Shown piece by piece: positions 15,773 to 24,517 of a DNA stretch of 64,000 nucleotides. The notes under the pieces were generated by a model. That model did no database searches. It was given only the letters and a program-made list of their open reading frames with translations, and had not been told where the DNA came from. Every line of letters begins with the position of its first letter. The stretch's first letter is position 1. The stretch is taken from NCBI RefSeq assembly GCF_009569385.1, contig NZ_WBOF01000015.1:1-64000 (forward strand), given 5' to 3'. This stretch comes from Streptomyces kaniharaensis. GTDB lineage: Bacteria > Actinomycetota > Actinomycetes > Streptomycetales > Streptomycetaceae. A program made the position numbers and the translations under genes.

Positions 15773-16489
15773 TCACTCGGCGGCCATCAGGTCGTCCGGC
15801 TCCGCGTTTCCCGGGCCTGTCAGGAGGGTCAGCAGGCTGCGGCGGGCGGTGTCGACGTGTTCGGCGGCGAGTCGGTCGAGCTCCTCCACGGTGCCGCCTG
15901 CCCGTAGCAAGCGGGCGAGTTCGCGGTGCTCGTCGACGACCAGCGCGCGGTACTGGCCGTGGGCGAGCGAGACTCGCTGCAGCTGGAAGAGGAACACCTG
16001 CGACCGTACGGCCTGCCAGGCCCCGGTGAGCCGGCCGTTCCCGGCGGCCTCGTAGATCCGGTCGTGGAAGGCCATGTCCAGGGCGAGCAGACGCGGCACG
16101 CCGGCGCCGGCGTCCAGTTCGGCGGCCATCTCGTCGACAAGCCGGTCGAGTTCATCGAGCTGCCCTTGCGTGGCCAGGCGCATCGCGGTGACGGCCGCCA
16201 GCCGGTCGAGCGCGGCGCGGACGCGGTAGACCTCCTCGACGTCGACGGCGGTCGCCTCCACGACGGTGGTCGGCCGGTGCCAGCCGGTGCGGACCAGCCC
16301 CTCGCGCTGCAGCTGGGCGAGTCCCTCACGCACGGCCCCGCGGCTCACACCCAGCGACTCGGCCAGTTCGACCTCCCGCAGAGGGGCGCCCGGCGGGAAG
16401 CGCCCGCCGAAGATCGCGTCGCGGACCCGGTCCGCTACCTCGTCCGCCAGCCCGCGCCGGACCGCCTTCCGCAAGGGTTCATCGTTCAT
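15773..16489 (-). CDS. GntR-family (FadR/FCD type) transcriptional regulator
   Basis: A 238-residue regulator starting at MNDEPLRKAVRRGL. The N-terminal winged HTH is ADEVADRVRDAIFGGRFPPGAPLREVELAESLGVSRGAVREGLAQLQREGLVRTGWHRPTTV. The C-terminal FCD domain is all-helical with the metal-site residues in place (DMAFHDRIYEAAGN and VDEHRELARLL, AEHVDTARR). FCD regulators usually sense organic acids via a bound metal. It is divergent from the VOC/SDR pair with a 46-bp gap, so it most likely controls those two genes. In-frame upstream starts overlap the VOC promoter and are less likely. Confidence 0.9.
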   Translation of the reverse strand: MNDEPLRKAVRRGLADEVADRVRDAIFGGRFPPGAPLREVELAESLGVSRGAVREGLAQLQREGLVRTGWHRPTTVVEATAVDVEEVYRVRAALDRLAAVTAMRLATQGQLDELDRLVDEMAAELDAGAGVPRLLALDMAFHDRIYEAAGNGRLTGAWQAVRSQVFLFQLQRVSLAHGQYRALVVDEHRELARLLRAGGTVEELDRLAAEHVDTARRSLLTLLTGPGNAEPDDLMAAE

Positions 16490-16535
16490 GTTCGAATGTT
16501 GACATTGGGGTGCTGCGGGGATCAAGGTGAGGGGC

Positions 16536-16958
16536 ATGACCCGTCCTGCCTTTCATCTCGCAGTCCCCGTCGACGACTTGGCCCGCGCCCGCGCGTTCTA
16601 CGGCGGCGTGCTCGGGCTCCCGGAGGGCCGATCCACCGACGGCTGGATCGACTGGGACTTCCACGGCCACCAGGTGGTGACGCACCTCGTCGCCGGGCCC
16701 CGCCCGGATTTCGCCGGGCACGGCACTGTGGACGGGCACCCGGTTCCCGTGCCGCACTTCGGGCTGGTGCTGGACGTCGGTGCCTTCCGGTCCCTCGCCC
16801 AGCGGCTGACCGAGGCCGGTACCGAGTTCGTCATCGAGCCGTCCCTGCGCTTCGCCGGGCAGCCGGCCGAGCAGTGGACGATGTTCCTGCTCGACCCGGC
16901 CGGAAACGCACTGGAGTTCAAGGCGTTCCGCGACGAGACCCAGCTGTTCGCCCGATGA
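16536..16958 (+). CDS. VOC-family (glyoxalase-like) protein
   Basis: A 140-residue vicinal oxygen chelate protein with two beta-alpha-beta-beta-beta modules. MTRPAFHLAVPVDDLARARAFYGGVLGLPEGRSTDGWIDWDFHGHQVVTHLV is module 1, with His (PAFHLAV) as a metal ligand. The second module reads VPHFGLVLDV...EFVIEPSLRFAGQPAEQWTMFLLDPAGNALEFKAFRDETQLF, with His (VPHFG) and Glu (ALEFKAF) completing the site. It resembles the group containing YfbA/YaeR-like dioxygenase relatives. The ATG follows AGGTGAGGGG. The stop overlaps the start of the SDR gene (ATGA), so the two are translationally coupled. Substrate unknown. Confidence 0.88.
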   Translation: MTRPAFHLAVPVDDLARARAFYGGVLGLPEGRSTDGWIDWDFHGHQVVTHLVAGPRPDFAGHGTVDGHPVPVPHFGLVLDVGAFRSLAQRLTEAGTEFVIEPSLRFAGQPAEQWTMFLLDPAGNALEFKAFRDETQLFAR

Positions 16959-17716
16959 GGGGCGTCCTGGTCACCGGGGCCTCCCGGGGCATCGGCCGAG
17001 CCGTGGCGCACGCGTTCGCCGCACGGGGCGACCGCGTCGCCGTGCACTACGCTTCGAGCCGATCACAGGCCGAGGAGACCCTGGCCGCGCTGCCCGGCGA
17101 GGGGCACGTCCTGGTGGGCGGCGATCTGAGCGACCCCGCCGCGGCCGAACGGATCGCCGAGACTGCGCACGCGCGGCTCGGCGGGCTGGACGTTCTGGTC
17201 AACAACGCCGCCGTGGCCACCTCGGAGGCGAACGCCCACCCGGTGGCCGAGGTGTCGTACGACGACTGGCAGCGCGTCTGGCGCCAGATGGTCGACGTCA
17301 ACCTGCTCGGCGCGGCGAACCTCGGCTACTGTGTCGCACGCCGCCTCATCGCCCGCGGCGCACCCGGCCGGATCGTGAACATCGGTTCGCGCGGAGCCTT
17401 CCGCGGCGAGCCGGACCACCCCGCGTACGGCGCGAGCAAGGCCGCCCTGCACGCCCTCGGCCAGTCCCTGGCCGTCGCGCTGGCCCCGCACGGGATCTCG
17501 GTGACCTCGGTCGCGCCCGGCTTCACCGCCACCGACCGGGTCGCCGACCGCCTGGCCGGCCCGTTGGGGCAGGCCCTGCGCGGGCAGAGCCCGTTCGGCC
17601 GGGTCGGCACCCCGGAGGAGGTCGCCGCGGCCGTGCTCTACCTGGCCTCTCCCGAGGCGACCTGGGCCTCCGGCACGGTCCTCGACCTCAATGGGGCGTC
17701 ACACCTGCGCCTGTGA
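16955..17716 (+). CDS. SDR-family NAD(P)-dependent oxidoreductase
   Basis: A 253-residue classical short-chain dehydrogenase/reductase. TGASRGIGRAVAHAFAARG (residues 7-25) is the cofactor motif, and HYASSRSQAEETLA suggests NADPH preference. NNAAV is the structural motif, GRIVNIGSRGAFRG carries the catalytic Ser, and YGASKAALHALGQSLAVALAPHGI holds the YxxxK pair, followed by SVAPGFTATDRVADRL. All catalytic residues are present. It is coupled by ATGA overlap to the VOC gene and lies downstream of the divergent GntR regulator. It is probably the second step of a small metabolic unit; the substrate cannot be told. Confidence 0.92.
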   Translation: MRGVLVTGASRGIGRAVAHAFAARGDRVAVHYASSRSQAEETLAALPGEGHVLVGGDLSDPAAAERIAETAHARLGGLDVLVNNAAVATSEANAHPVAEVSYDDWQRVWRQMVDVNLLGAANLGYCVARRLIARGAPGRIVNIGSRGAFRGEPDHPAYGASKAALHALGQSLAVALAPHGISVTSVAPGFTATDRVADRLAGPLGQALRGQSPFGRVGTPEEVAAAVLYLASPEATWASGTVLDLNGASHLRL

Positions 17717-18295
17717 GCCGCCGGCCGTCACAGGCCTGTTTCAGTGCGGTCGACCGGTGGCCCACGGCTGACCCAGGAAGCGGTGCAGGGCGGCGGGCGG
17801 GCCGGGCAACGGGTGTGGCCAGCCGGGAGAACCGGGTGGCCTCCATCGAGCAGGAGGTCCCTAGATGCCTTCCTGGATATGGGCTTGTTGAAGGGCCTGG
17901 GGCCAGGGAGGCATAGGACGGCCAGTACCACTGCTATTGGGCTGGCCGTCCGCCCCAGCCCACCCCGGCGAGACGTAAGGCCGCTGAGTAGGCCAAATGG
18001 GCCGCGTCGTCGAACCTGTACCGAGATCAGCGCTCTACCGCCAACCCGTTCCGATCCTCCCCCGAGGGCCTGCCAGGGCTCTCCATGGCCGCGATCCTAC
18101 GGGCGCTCACCGACAGGCCGGAAGCGGTGACCCCTGCTGGACGAGAGGTGTTGGCTGATGCGCTTTGATCCGGGCGGCCCGTTGGCGGCCCGAGCTGGCT
18201 GCGGCCCTCCTGGATGCGCCTGGACAGGAACCGCAGCGCAACCAGCACCGTGCTGCCGGCCGTGGGCCCGCCCGTCCGACAGGGCTGAGGTCCGG
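17717..18295. other. Non-coding stretch of about 580 bp
   Basis: No frame has both a start signal and a recognisable protein pattern. A 10-bp perfect stem, GGACGGCCAG / CTGGCCGTCC (17916-17925 and 17942-17951), encloses a 16-nt loop. It may terminate read-through from the SDR gene or be part of a small RNA. The 18.1-18.28 kb part has protein-like fragments on both strands (for example LVALRFLSRRIQEGRSQLG on the minus strand) but no complete gene. Confidence 0.35.
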
Positions 18296-18949
18296 TCAGC
18301 TGCCGCCCATCCCGCCCTGGGCGGCGATCATGGTCAGGTTCAGCCCGGTCACGGCCCGGGTCAGGCCCGGCGCCTGGTCGGCGAGCCGGTCGGTGAGTGC
18401 GGTGATCCGTTCGGCGTGGGCCCTGCGGTCGTGCCGTGAGAGGACCAGCCGCAGGTGCCCGTGGGCGGCCAGCGCCGCGAGAGCCGCGTCGGCGAACGGC
18501 GCCTGGGCGACCGGGGCGTCGCCGCGGACGAGCTCGGCCACCCGCGCCTGGAGGTCCAGGGCTTCGCGCGGCTCGTCCATCGCCACCGTCCGCTGCGGCA
18601 CGACCGGGCCGTAGGGGTCACGGTCCGCCATGGTCACCACGCCGAGCACAGTGAGTCGCTCCTCGACGGCCTCCAGGGTGTCGTCGCGGCTGCGCCTGAT
18701 CCACGACTTCCAGGTGCGCGGGTGGCCGCCCAGTTCGGCGAGCAGCATGTCCAGGACGCTGTCCCCGGTGGGGTCGGCGGACACGACCTGTACCCGGCCC
18801 GTCCCGTCCTCGGCGGCGGCGCCCCGGTGGGCGAGCTCGGCCAGGGCGGCGGCGCGCAGCAGGAAACCGGCGCGGGTGCGGTCCTGCAGGGACTGGGCCT
18901 GGGTGTCGAAGGCCAGCAGGTAGGTGTCCAGATGCAGTCCTCTGCTCAT
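18296..18949 (-). CDS. GPP34/GOLPH3-family protein
   Basis: A 217-residue protein starting MSRGLHLDTYLLAFDTQAQSLQDRTRAGFLLRAAALAELAHRGAAAEDGTGRVQVVSADPTGDSVLDMLLAELGGHPRTWKSWIRR. This order (a YLLAFD... strand, then a helix with LRAAALAEL, then D.VLD.LL.......K.W) is that of the GOLPH3/VPS74 phosphatidylinositol-4-phosphate-binding fold as found in actinomycetes (GPP34 family). In streptomycetes these proteins occur in several copies, often near secondary-metabolism genes, with unknown roles. The C-terminus ends in a Gly-rich tail (AAQGGMGGS). The gene appears to be monocistronic. Confidence 0.85.
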   Translation of the reverse strand: MSRGLHLDTYLLAFDTQAQSLQDRTRAGFLLRAAALAELAHRGAAAEDGTGRVQVVSADPTGDSVLDMLLAELGGHPRTWKSWIRRSRDDTLEAVEERLTVLGVVTMADRDPYGPVVPQRTVAMDEPREALDLQARVAELVRGDAPVAQAPFADAALAALAAHGHLRLVLSRHDRRAHAERITALTDRLADQAPGLTRAVTGLNLTMIAAQGGMGGS

Positions 18950-19287
18950 GGCAACGACGATACGGCGTGCCTGCCGGCCCGCCATCAGCCCACAGGGCGG
19001 GACCGTTCTCCGCCCGCAGGAGCACCCGTCCGGCCGCCGTCCCCACCCTGGCCGGCGTCCGGATGCCGTGTGGCGGGCCCGCGGGAAGTCGTGGCTGGCG
19101 CTGCCCACGGCATGGGAGAAGCTTTGCCCCGCAGGAGGCGCCCTCGGCTGATCTGAGCAGGTCTGTTCGTGCGGGTGGGCCGGGCTGCGTCTCGCCGCCG
19201 GCTGCGGATGGTCGGGGGGTGCCGCGACCGTGTGGCCGACGAGGCCTGCCTCGTCGGCCACGCGGTCAGCGGTGGCGAGCCAAGAAA

Positions 19288-19311
19288 AGCGTGCGCCGCG
19301 CACGCTAGTCT
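19288..19311. promoter_or_regulatory. MarR operator palindrome with leaderless promoter
   Basis: AGCGTGCG-CCG-CGCACGCT (19288-19306) is a perfect 19-bp inverted repeat directly upstream of the MarR-type gene. TAGTCT at 19306-19311 is a likely -10 box ending six bases before the GTG at 19318, implying a leaderless transcript. The GGAGG at 19312-19316 is too close to act as an RBS. The palindrome would let the regulator repress itself. Confidence 0.6.
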
Positions 19312-19317
19312 GGAGGG

Positions 19318-19770
19318 GTGAAACACTCGACAGGACACGACATCGCCGACGCCCTAGGACTTCTCCTGCGGCGGAGCACCCGCGCCCGCCTCTACACCCG
19401 CCTGACCGAGGGGCTGGGAGAGGCGGTCGACGACCTCACCTACCCGGTCCTCAGCGGCCTCGCTCGCACCGGCCCGTCCAGCGCCGCCGACCTCGGCCGC
19501 GAGATCGGACTGGACCGCACCACCGTCACCCGCCGCGCCGACCGCCTCGAGCGGGCCGGCCTGCTCCAGCGCCAGCCCGACCCGACCGACGGCCGCGCGA
19601 CCCTGCTCGCCCTCACCCGCAACGGCCACGCCGTCATCTCGGCAACCCGGAAGCGACTCGCCGCCGGCATCGAGGACTCACTCGCCACCTGGCCGCCGGC
19701 AGACGCCCAGACCTTCGCCCGCCTCCTGCGCCGCTTCGTCGACCAGGGACCCTTCGCCGACCACGACTGA
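19318..19770 (+). CDS. MarR-family transcriptional regulator
   Basis: A 150-residue MarR protein with a GTG start. The dimerisation helices flank the winged HTH: DDLTYPVLSGLARTGPSSAADLGREIGLDRTTVTRRADRLERAGLLQRQPDPTDGRATLLALTRNGHAVI. The wing motif DPTDGRA is a family signature. Target genes are not obvious: upstream is a non-coding stretch and the GPP34 gene points away. The palindrome at 19288 suggests autoregulation. The ligand is probably a phenolic or lipophilic compound, as is usual for the family. Confidence 0.92.
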   Translation: MKHSTGHDIADALGLLLRRSTRARLYTRLTEGLGEAVDDLTYPVLSGLARTGPSSAADLGREIGLDRTTVTRRADRLERAGLLQRQPDPTDGRATLLALTRNGHAVISATRKRLAAGIEDSLATWPPADAQTFARLLRRFVDQGPFADHD

Positions 19771-20175
19771 CCGTCACCGGCCCACTGGGCGGCCCGGTTC
19801 GGCCGGGAGGGCCGGCGCACCCTTACCGCGGTGCCGGACAACCTGGACGGCGACCAGCCGCTTGTCGTCGAGCGGTCCGCCGCCGCCGAGGCGAACCCCA
19901 GTCGCTCCGGTGGTGCCGCGCCTGAACCCGCCGAGCCGTCCGACCAGGAACTCCTGAGGTCTCAGGAACTCCTGACGGCTCAGTGCGACCAGTGGGCGTC
20001 CTCGACGTCCGGCTGGAGGGCGGCGGTGGGGCGGGCGGAGTCCGGGGCGTACTCGACGTCGGTGCCGCGAACAAGGCGGTGCAGCAGGCGCTCGGCGACC
20101 TCCACGGGCGTCCTCCCTGCGGCCGAAGCAAATCCGTTCGACAGCGCTGGCCGGGGTGGGCCACGATCCGCACTC
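19771..20175. other. Non-coding stretch with decayed coding sequence
   Basis: About 400 bp. A minus-strand frame at roughly 19983-20115 reads PVEVAERLLHRLVRGTDVEYAPDSARPTAALQPDVEDAHWSH, which looks like the C-terminal end of a real protein, but it lacks an upstream body and start. A plus-strand frame through 19831-20175 is in phase with the next gene but has no RBS and unnatural composition. I treat the region as relic sequence. Confidence 0.35.
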
Positions 20176-20886
20176 GTGACGACGACGAAGCAGTTCCTGG
20201 TCCGGGCGGCCGCTCGCAACAACGCCGAGTGGTGCGCCGTGATGAACCGATCGCACGGTTCGAGCAGCGAGTTCGGTCGGCAGGCATGGTCTGCTCCGGT
20301 CCGGACTCCGCTGCACTACCCCGACGCGGTGACGCTGGTGCCGGGCGCCGATGTGGCTGCACTGCTGGCCCGGATCGATACCGGGGTGCCCGGCGCCTGT
20401 GTCAAGGACAGCTTCGCCGACCTCGACCTCACGCAGGAAGGCTTTCAAGTGCTGTTCGACGCGCAGTGGATCCACCGTCCGGCGAGCGCTCCGGACGCCG
20501 CGCCGGAATCTGTCTGGGACGTGGTCGGCAATCCGGAGATGCTGCGGGCTTGGGCGCTCGCCTGGGACGACGGAGAGGGCAACGCGGACCTGTTCCGGCC
20601 CGAGTTGCTGGACGATCCGGCCACATTCGTGCTGGCCGGCCAGGGTGACGACGGCCGCGTGGTTTCCGGCGCTGTGGCGAGCCGCAGCAACCACGTGGTC
20701 GGGATCTCCAACGTCTTCGCGCTGGAGGGCGGCGCCGACGCGGCCTGGCCGGCGGTGCTGAACGCGGTGCACTGGCTGTTCCCGACCCTGCCCGTAGTCG
20801 GCTACGAGCACGGCGAGGATCTGAATGCCGCCGTGCGCCACGGGTTCGAGGCGATCGGTCCACTGCGGATCTGGCAGCAGGGCTAA
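20176..20886 (+). CDS. Acetyltransferase-like protein of unknown function
   Basis: A 236-residue protein taken from the GTG at 20176 (VTTTKQFLVRAAARNNAEWCAVMNRSHGSSSEFGRQAW). It shows a pattern of alternating strands and helices ending in SGAVASRSNHVVGISNVFALEGGADAAWPAVLNAVHWLFPTLPVVGYEHGEDLNAAVRHGFEAIGPLRIWQQG. This resembles the C-terminal half of GNAT folds (central strand, helix, PVVGYE.G..L..A...GF...GPLR), though the pyrophosphate loop is not clear. Related streptomycete proteins are annotated as hypothetical. Upstream starts to 19831 are possible but the sequence there is not protein-like. Function unknown. Confidence 0.65.
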   Translation: MTTTKQFLVRAAARNNAEWCAVMNRSHGSSSEFGRQAWSAPVRTPLHYPDAVTLVPGADVAALLARIDTGVPGACVKDSFADLDLTQEGFQVLFDAQWIHRPASAPDAAPESVWDVVGNPEMLRAWALAWDDGEGNADLFRPELLDDPATFVLAGQGDDGRVVSGAVASRSNHVVGISNVFALEGGADAAWPAVLNAVHWLFPTLPVVGYEHGEDLNAAVRHGFEAIGPLRIWQQG

Positions 20887-20974
20887 CGGGCCGGCGGTTT
20901 GTCTGGGTTGTCGGTGGGGCTCTTGGGTCGCGTGTTCGGCCGGTGGCTGGGGCCGGCCCGCACGCTGAGGCTGC

Positions 20975-21838
20975 TCACAGTGGTGGGCGGCCAGGGCCTT
21001 GTGGTCCGGCAGCGGCCGGGGGCGTTGCCGCAGGGCGGCGCAGCGCGGCGGTGGCGATGGCCAGGAACTCCGGTACGGGGTCCGCGCAGTCGTTCTCTGG
21101 CACCGCCAGGCACGTCTCGACGGGCGGGGAGTCGGTGACGGGCAGGTAGAGCAGGCCGGGGCGGGAGTACGAGCCGGCGATGCTCAGCGGGACCAGGGCG
21201 ATGCCCTGCCCGGAGGCGATGAGCTCGAACTTCTCGTCCAGTGAGGAGGTCCGCCGGGTCCGGGCGTCGAGGATCGGCTCGCCGTCGAGGTCGGCGGACG
21301 TGAGGCTCGGGCGGCCGGCCAGCGGATGCGTCACGGGCAGGCACGCGACCTTGGTCTCCCGGCCTATGGGGACGGTGCGCAGCCCCGTGTCGTCGAAGGG
21401 GCGCCGCAGGTAGCCGACTTGTGCGCGGCCGTCGCGCAGCGGCGCGTCCTGCTCCCACCAACGCAGTGGGAGGACGTCGATCACGACCTGCGGGTGGCGG
21501 GCCGTGAAGGCCCGGACCGCCTCCGACACGTGCAGTCCGGGCGAGAAGGCGACGACCAGGCGCCGTTCGCCCCGGGCCGCCTCCTGGACGCGCCGCAGAG
21601 CCGTGTTCACCACCGTGGTGATGCGCTGCGCCTCGTCGTACAACTGCCGCCCGGCCGGGGTCAGTTCGACGCTGCGGGTGGTGCGGGTGAACAGCGCGCA
21701 GCCCAGCTCCCGCTCGAACGCGCGGATCTGCCGGCTGAGGACCGGCTGCGCGATGAACAATTCCTGTGCCGCCCGGCCGAATTGCCGGTGCTCGGCCACC
21801 GCGGTGAAGTAGCGGAGCTTGCGCAGGTCCAGATCCAT
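20975..21838 (-). CDS. LysR-family transcriptional regulator
   Basis: A 287-residue LysR protein. The HTH is MDLDLRKLRYFTAVAEHRQFGRAAQELFIAQPVLSRQIRAFERELGCALFTRTTRSVELTPAGRQLYDEA. The effector domain follows (RRLVVAFSPGLHVSEAVRAFTARHPQVVIDVLPLRWWEQDAPLRDGRAQVGYLRRPF), and the C-terminus is Pro/Ala-rich. It is divergent from the SDR gene at 21907 with a 68-bp gap, the standard LysR/target arrangement, so the SDR is the probable target. Ligand unknown. Confidence 0.92.
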   Translation of the reverse strand: MDLDLRKLRYFTAVAEHRQFGRAAQELFIAQPVLSRQIRAFERELGCALFTRTTRSVELTPAGRQLYDEAQRITTVVNTALRRVQEAARGERRLVVAFSPGLHVSEAVRAFTARHPQVVIDVLPLRWWEQDAPLRDGRAQVGYLRRPFDDTGLRTVPIGRETKVACLPVTHPLAGRPSLTSADLDGEPILDARTRRTSSLDEKFELIASGQGIALVPLSIAGSYSRPGLLYLPVTDSPPVETCLAVPENDCADPVPEFLAIATAALRRPAATPPAAAGPQGPGRPPL

Positions 21839-21906
21839 GCCCGCACGGTATCAATGCGGTCGGAAGGGTATTGGACCCCCGGTCGGACGGCCCGGAGACT
21901 CGGATC

Positions 21907-22602
21907 ATGACCGACACCCGCAAGACCGCCCTCGTCATCGGCGCCTCCCGGACCCTGGGACTCGGGCTCGCCGCCGAGTACCTCCGCCGCGGCTGGGACG
22001 TCGTCGGCACCGTCCGCGGCGTCCGGCGCACCGGCCTCCATGACCTGGCCGACGCCTCCGAAGGGCGGCTGACCATCGAATCCCTGGAGATGACCGACCC
22101 GGAGCAGATCGCGGCGCTGCGCGACCGGCTGGCCCGGCGCACCCTCGACCTGCTGTTCGTCAACGCCGCCATCGCCCGCGGCGACCACCCGATCGGCGAG
22201 GTCCCGACGGACACTTTCACCGAGGTCCTGGTGACCAACGCGCTCAGCCCGATGCGCGTCGTGGAGGTCCTCGGCCCGCTGGTCGCGCCGACCGGGACCA
22301 TCGGCGTCATGTCCTCCGACCAGGGCAGCATCACCCTGAACACCGACGGCGGGCAGGACCTGTACCGGGCCAGCAAGTCCGCGTTGAACCAGTTGATGCG
22401 CTGCTACGCCGCCCGTCACATCACCGGCACCCGGACACTGCTGCTGATGGACCCGGGCTGGGTGCGCACCGAACTCGGCGGCCTCGAAGCCGACCTCAGC
22501 GTGGAGGAGAGCGTGCCCGGAGTGGCGGAGACGATCGAGCGGCACCGGGGCAGGCCCGGCCTCCACTTCGTCGACCACCAGGGACAAGTCGTGCCTTGGT
22601 AG
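21907..22602 (+). CDS. SDR-family oxidoreductase
   Basis: A 231-residue short-chain dehydrogenase of the CsgA/sniffer-like group. The cofactor loop is VIGASRTLGLGLAAEYLRRGWDVVGTVRG. The NNAG position reads VNAAIARGDHP. The catalytic Ser lies in GTIGVMSSDQGS and the active-site pair is YRASKSALNQLMRCYAARH. GWVRTELGG is the typical post-catalytic loop. The C-terminus reads VEETIERHRGRPGLHFVDHQGQVVPW in type: a conserved ending of this group. It is likely regulated by the divergent LysR. Substrate unknown. Confidence 0.9.
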   Translation: MTDTRKTALVIGASRTLGLGLAAEYLRRGWDVVGTVRGVRRTGLHDLADASEGRLTIESLEMTDPEQIAALRDRLARRTLDLLFVNAAIARGDHPIGEVPTDTFTEVLVTNALSPMRVVEVLGPLVAPTGTIGVMSSDQGSITLNTDGGQDLYRASKSALNQLMRCYAARHITGTRTLLLMDPGWVRTELGGLEADLSVEESVPGVAETIERHRGRPGLHFVDHQGQVVPW

Positions 22603-23103
22603 CCGCTACCGACGAGGGACCTTGGGGCGTCGGAGAGTTGGGATGTCCGGGCAGCTTCCTCGTTGCGACGCACCGCTGGTGACTCCCACAAAAGTCGGCG
22701 ACTTGCGAAGCGGTCCGCACGGCGCTTCTTCCACGCGTTTCCGCTGGTGGGAGCCACCGTGACACCCGCGACGGCGAGGGAGGGGGGAAACTCATCGGGT
22801 GTTACGGCAGGTCAGCCGCCGGTTTGAACGGTCGAGGCTGGTCCGTTCGGGTGGTGGCGAGGTTCGGCCGGACGGCATGGTGGGCAGAGCCTGCGACATG
22901 ACGACACACTCGACCAGGCGCCGCCGTCCGGCCGCGCCCACCGTGCCCGCTCCCGCTGCCCCGGTTCGCGCCGGAAGGCCGTCGGCCCCGGCCCGGCCGC
23001 GCGGCGGGTGCTGCCGTACCTGGTCCAGCGAGCACCTGACGCCCGGCGGGACGGTCGTCCGAACGACCTGGCACGAGCCTGCGTGCACGACGTGGGCCCG
23101 GCG
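22603..23103. other. Non-coding stretch without a supported gene
   Basis: About 500 bp between the SDR gene and the two gene relics that follow. Open frames exist because of GC content, but none shows a start signal with a protein-like sequence. Confidence 0.3.
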
Positions 23104-23226
23104 ATGACCACCGGCGGTGCGAGCACCGCCCCGGGCTCGCGGGCGGGTGTGCGCGGCCTGGTCCACGACGGCGGGGTGTGCCTGATACGCCGCCAGCGCC
23201 CCGCCCGGTCCGACCGGGAACCCTGA
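23104..23226 (+). pseudogene. Truncated Nudix hydrolase N-terminus
   Basis: The 40-residue frame MTTGGASTAPGSRAGVRGLVHDGGVCLIRRQRPARSDREP* matches the first two strands of Nudix proteins (RA..LVHDG.VCLIRR.RPG..YW.LPGG), then stops exactly where LPGG and the Nudix box should begin. The catalytic part is gone, so this is a relic. Confidence 0.5.
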
Positions 23227-23273
23227 CGGCGTGCCAGCCAGGGCTCAGGCCCCCGGCACCGTACCGTCGGCCC

Positions 23274-23440
23274 ATGCCCATCGGCCTGCTGTCCGCCCTC
23301 CTGGCCGCGCTGCTCACCGGCTCGGCCACCGTGCTGCAGGCGCTCGGCGCCCGCCGGGCCGCCACCGGCCCACAGGCCGGGGAGGCCGCCGCACTGGCCG
23401 GCGCGCTGCGCCCGCGGGGACGGCGGCAGCGGTGCGCTGT
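23274..23440 (+). pseudogene. Truncated EamA/DMT-like membrane protein N-terminus
   Basis: The frame MPIGLLSALLAALLTGSATVLQALGARRAATGPQAGEAAALAGALR is the first helix and loop of a streptomycete multi-helix transporter-like family (typical start ...ALLAAL.YG.GSVLQA.GARRA). After about 45 residues it changes to unrelated sequence and runs into the convergent GlxA gene. It is a relic cut at its 3' side near 23440. Confidence 0.5.
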
Positions 23441-23462
23441 GACCAACCTCCGTGGTCAGCAC

Positions 23463-24416
23463 CTAGCCCCGCAGAGCCGCCTGCCGGTACGCCGAGGGCG
23501 TAGTCGCGTAGTGGTCTGCGAAGGCCTGCCGGAGGGTCTCGGTCGTACCGAGACCGCACCTGCGGGCGATCGCGGACAGCGGCAGCCGGGTGGTCGCCAG
23601 CAGTTGGGCGGCCGCCTCGGTGCGCAGCACGCGTACGTGCCGGGCCGGGGTGGTGCCGAGTTGGGCGGTGAAGAGCCGGGTGAGGTGACGCGGGCTCACT
23701 CCGGCGATCCGGGCCAGCGTGGTGGCGTTCAGCTCCGTGGCGAGGTTGGCGGTGATGTGTGCGCAGACGTCGCGGACCAGCGGGTGTTTTGGAGGCGGTG
23801 CGGCGAGGTGCACGCTGACCTGTGCCTGGTTGCCGGGGCGTTGCAGGTAGGCGACCAGCGAGCGGGCGACCCGGCGTGCCAGTTCGGGGCCGTGGTCCTG
23901 TTCGACGAGGGCGAGTGAGAGGTCGAGCGCGCTGGTGACGCCTGCCGAGGTGTGGACGTTGCCGTCGGTGACGAACAGCGGTGCCGGGTCGACCTGGACG
24001 GTGGGGTAGTGGGCTGCCAGCTCGGCCGCCCACATCCAGTGGGTGGTGGCGCGGCGGCCGTCGAGGAGCCCGGCGGCGGCCAGGACGGTGGCACCGGTGC
24101 ACACCGATACCACCCGGCGGCTGAGCCCGGCCAGGCGGCGCAGATGGGTGAGCACGCGGGCGTCTTCGGCGGCCGCCTGGTGCCCGAGCCCGCCGGCGAC
24201 GAGCACGCTGTCGAGAGGGCCGGTGACTTGCTCCAGTGCCGCGGCGGCCAGTGTCAGGCCGCAGGTCGTCCGTACCGGGCGACCGCCGAGTGAGACCAGC
24301 TCCACCTGGTAGGCGGGGTCCGCGCCCCAGCGGGTCGCCGCGTCGAACACGTCGGCGGGGCAGGCGATGTCGAGGAGTTCGGCGTCCGGGTATCCGATCA
24401 CGACCACGCGGCGCAC
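23463..24416 (-). CDS. GlxA-family transcriptional regulator (DJ-1/PfpI plus AraC HTH)
   Basis: A 317-residue protein. The GTG at 24416 follows AGGAG by six bases. Residues 1-190 are a DJ-1/PfpI-type class I glutamine-amidotransferase-like domain (VVVIGYPDAELLDIACPADVFDAATRWG; nucleophile-elbow Cys in RRVVSVCTGATVLAAAGLLDGRRATTHW). Residues 215-317 hold two AraC HTHs (LNATTLARIAGVSPRHLTRLFTAQLGTTPARHVRVLRTEAAAQLLATTRLPLSAIARRCGLGTTETLRQAFADHYATTPSAYR). GlxA-type regulators probably sense small metabolites through the DJ-1 part. It is divergent from another DJ-1 protein (24518), its probable target. Confidence 0.92.
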   Translation of the reverse strand: MRRVVVIGYPDAELLDIACPADVFDAATRWGADPAYQVELVSLGGRPVRTTCGLTLAAAALEQVTGPLDSVLVAGGLGHQAAAEDARVLTHLRRLAGLSRRVVSVCTGATVLAAAGLLDGRRATTHWMWAAELAAHYPTVQVDPAPLFVTDGNVHTSAGVTSALDLSLALVEQDHGPELARRVARSLVAYLQRPGNQAQVSVHLAAPPPKHPLVRDVCAHITANLATELNATTLARIAGVSPRHLTRLFTAQLGTTPARHVRVLRTEAAAQLLATTRLPLSAIARRCGLGTTETLRQAFADHYATTPSAYRQAALRG

Positions 24417-24517
24417 GGGCGGCTCCTGGATCCGAGGGGTGGTGTCCGAAGGACAGGGATCACAGGATTTCAGACCAGACCGGCCTGCGGGCCCCGTGTC
24501 CGGGCGAGGCTGGCGGC

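Noticed and set aside
18027..18248. 73-residue minus-strand frame LVALRFLSRRIQEGRSQLG...
   Set aside because: No start signal, no recognisable motif and biased composition; reported only as part of the non-coding stretch.
19981..20222. 80-residue minus-strand frame ending PDVEDAHWSH
   Set aside because: Its C-terminal 40 residues look protein-like but the N-terminal part does not, and it overlaps the acetyltransferase-like gene; kept only as a possible relic.
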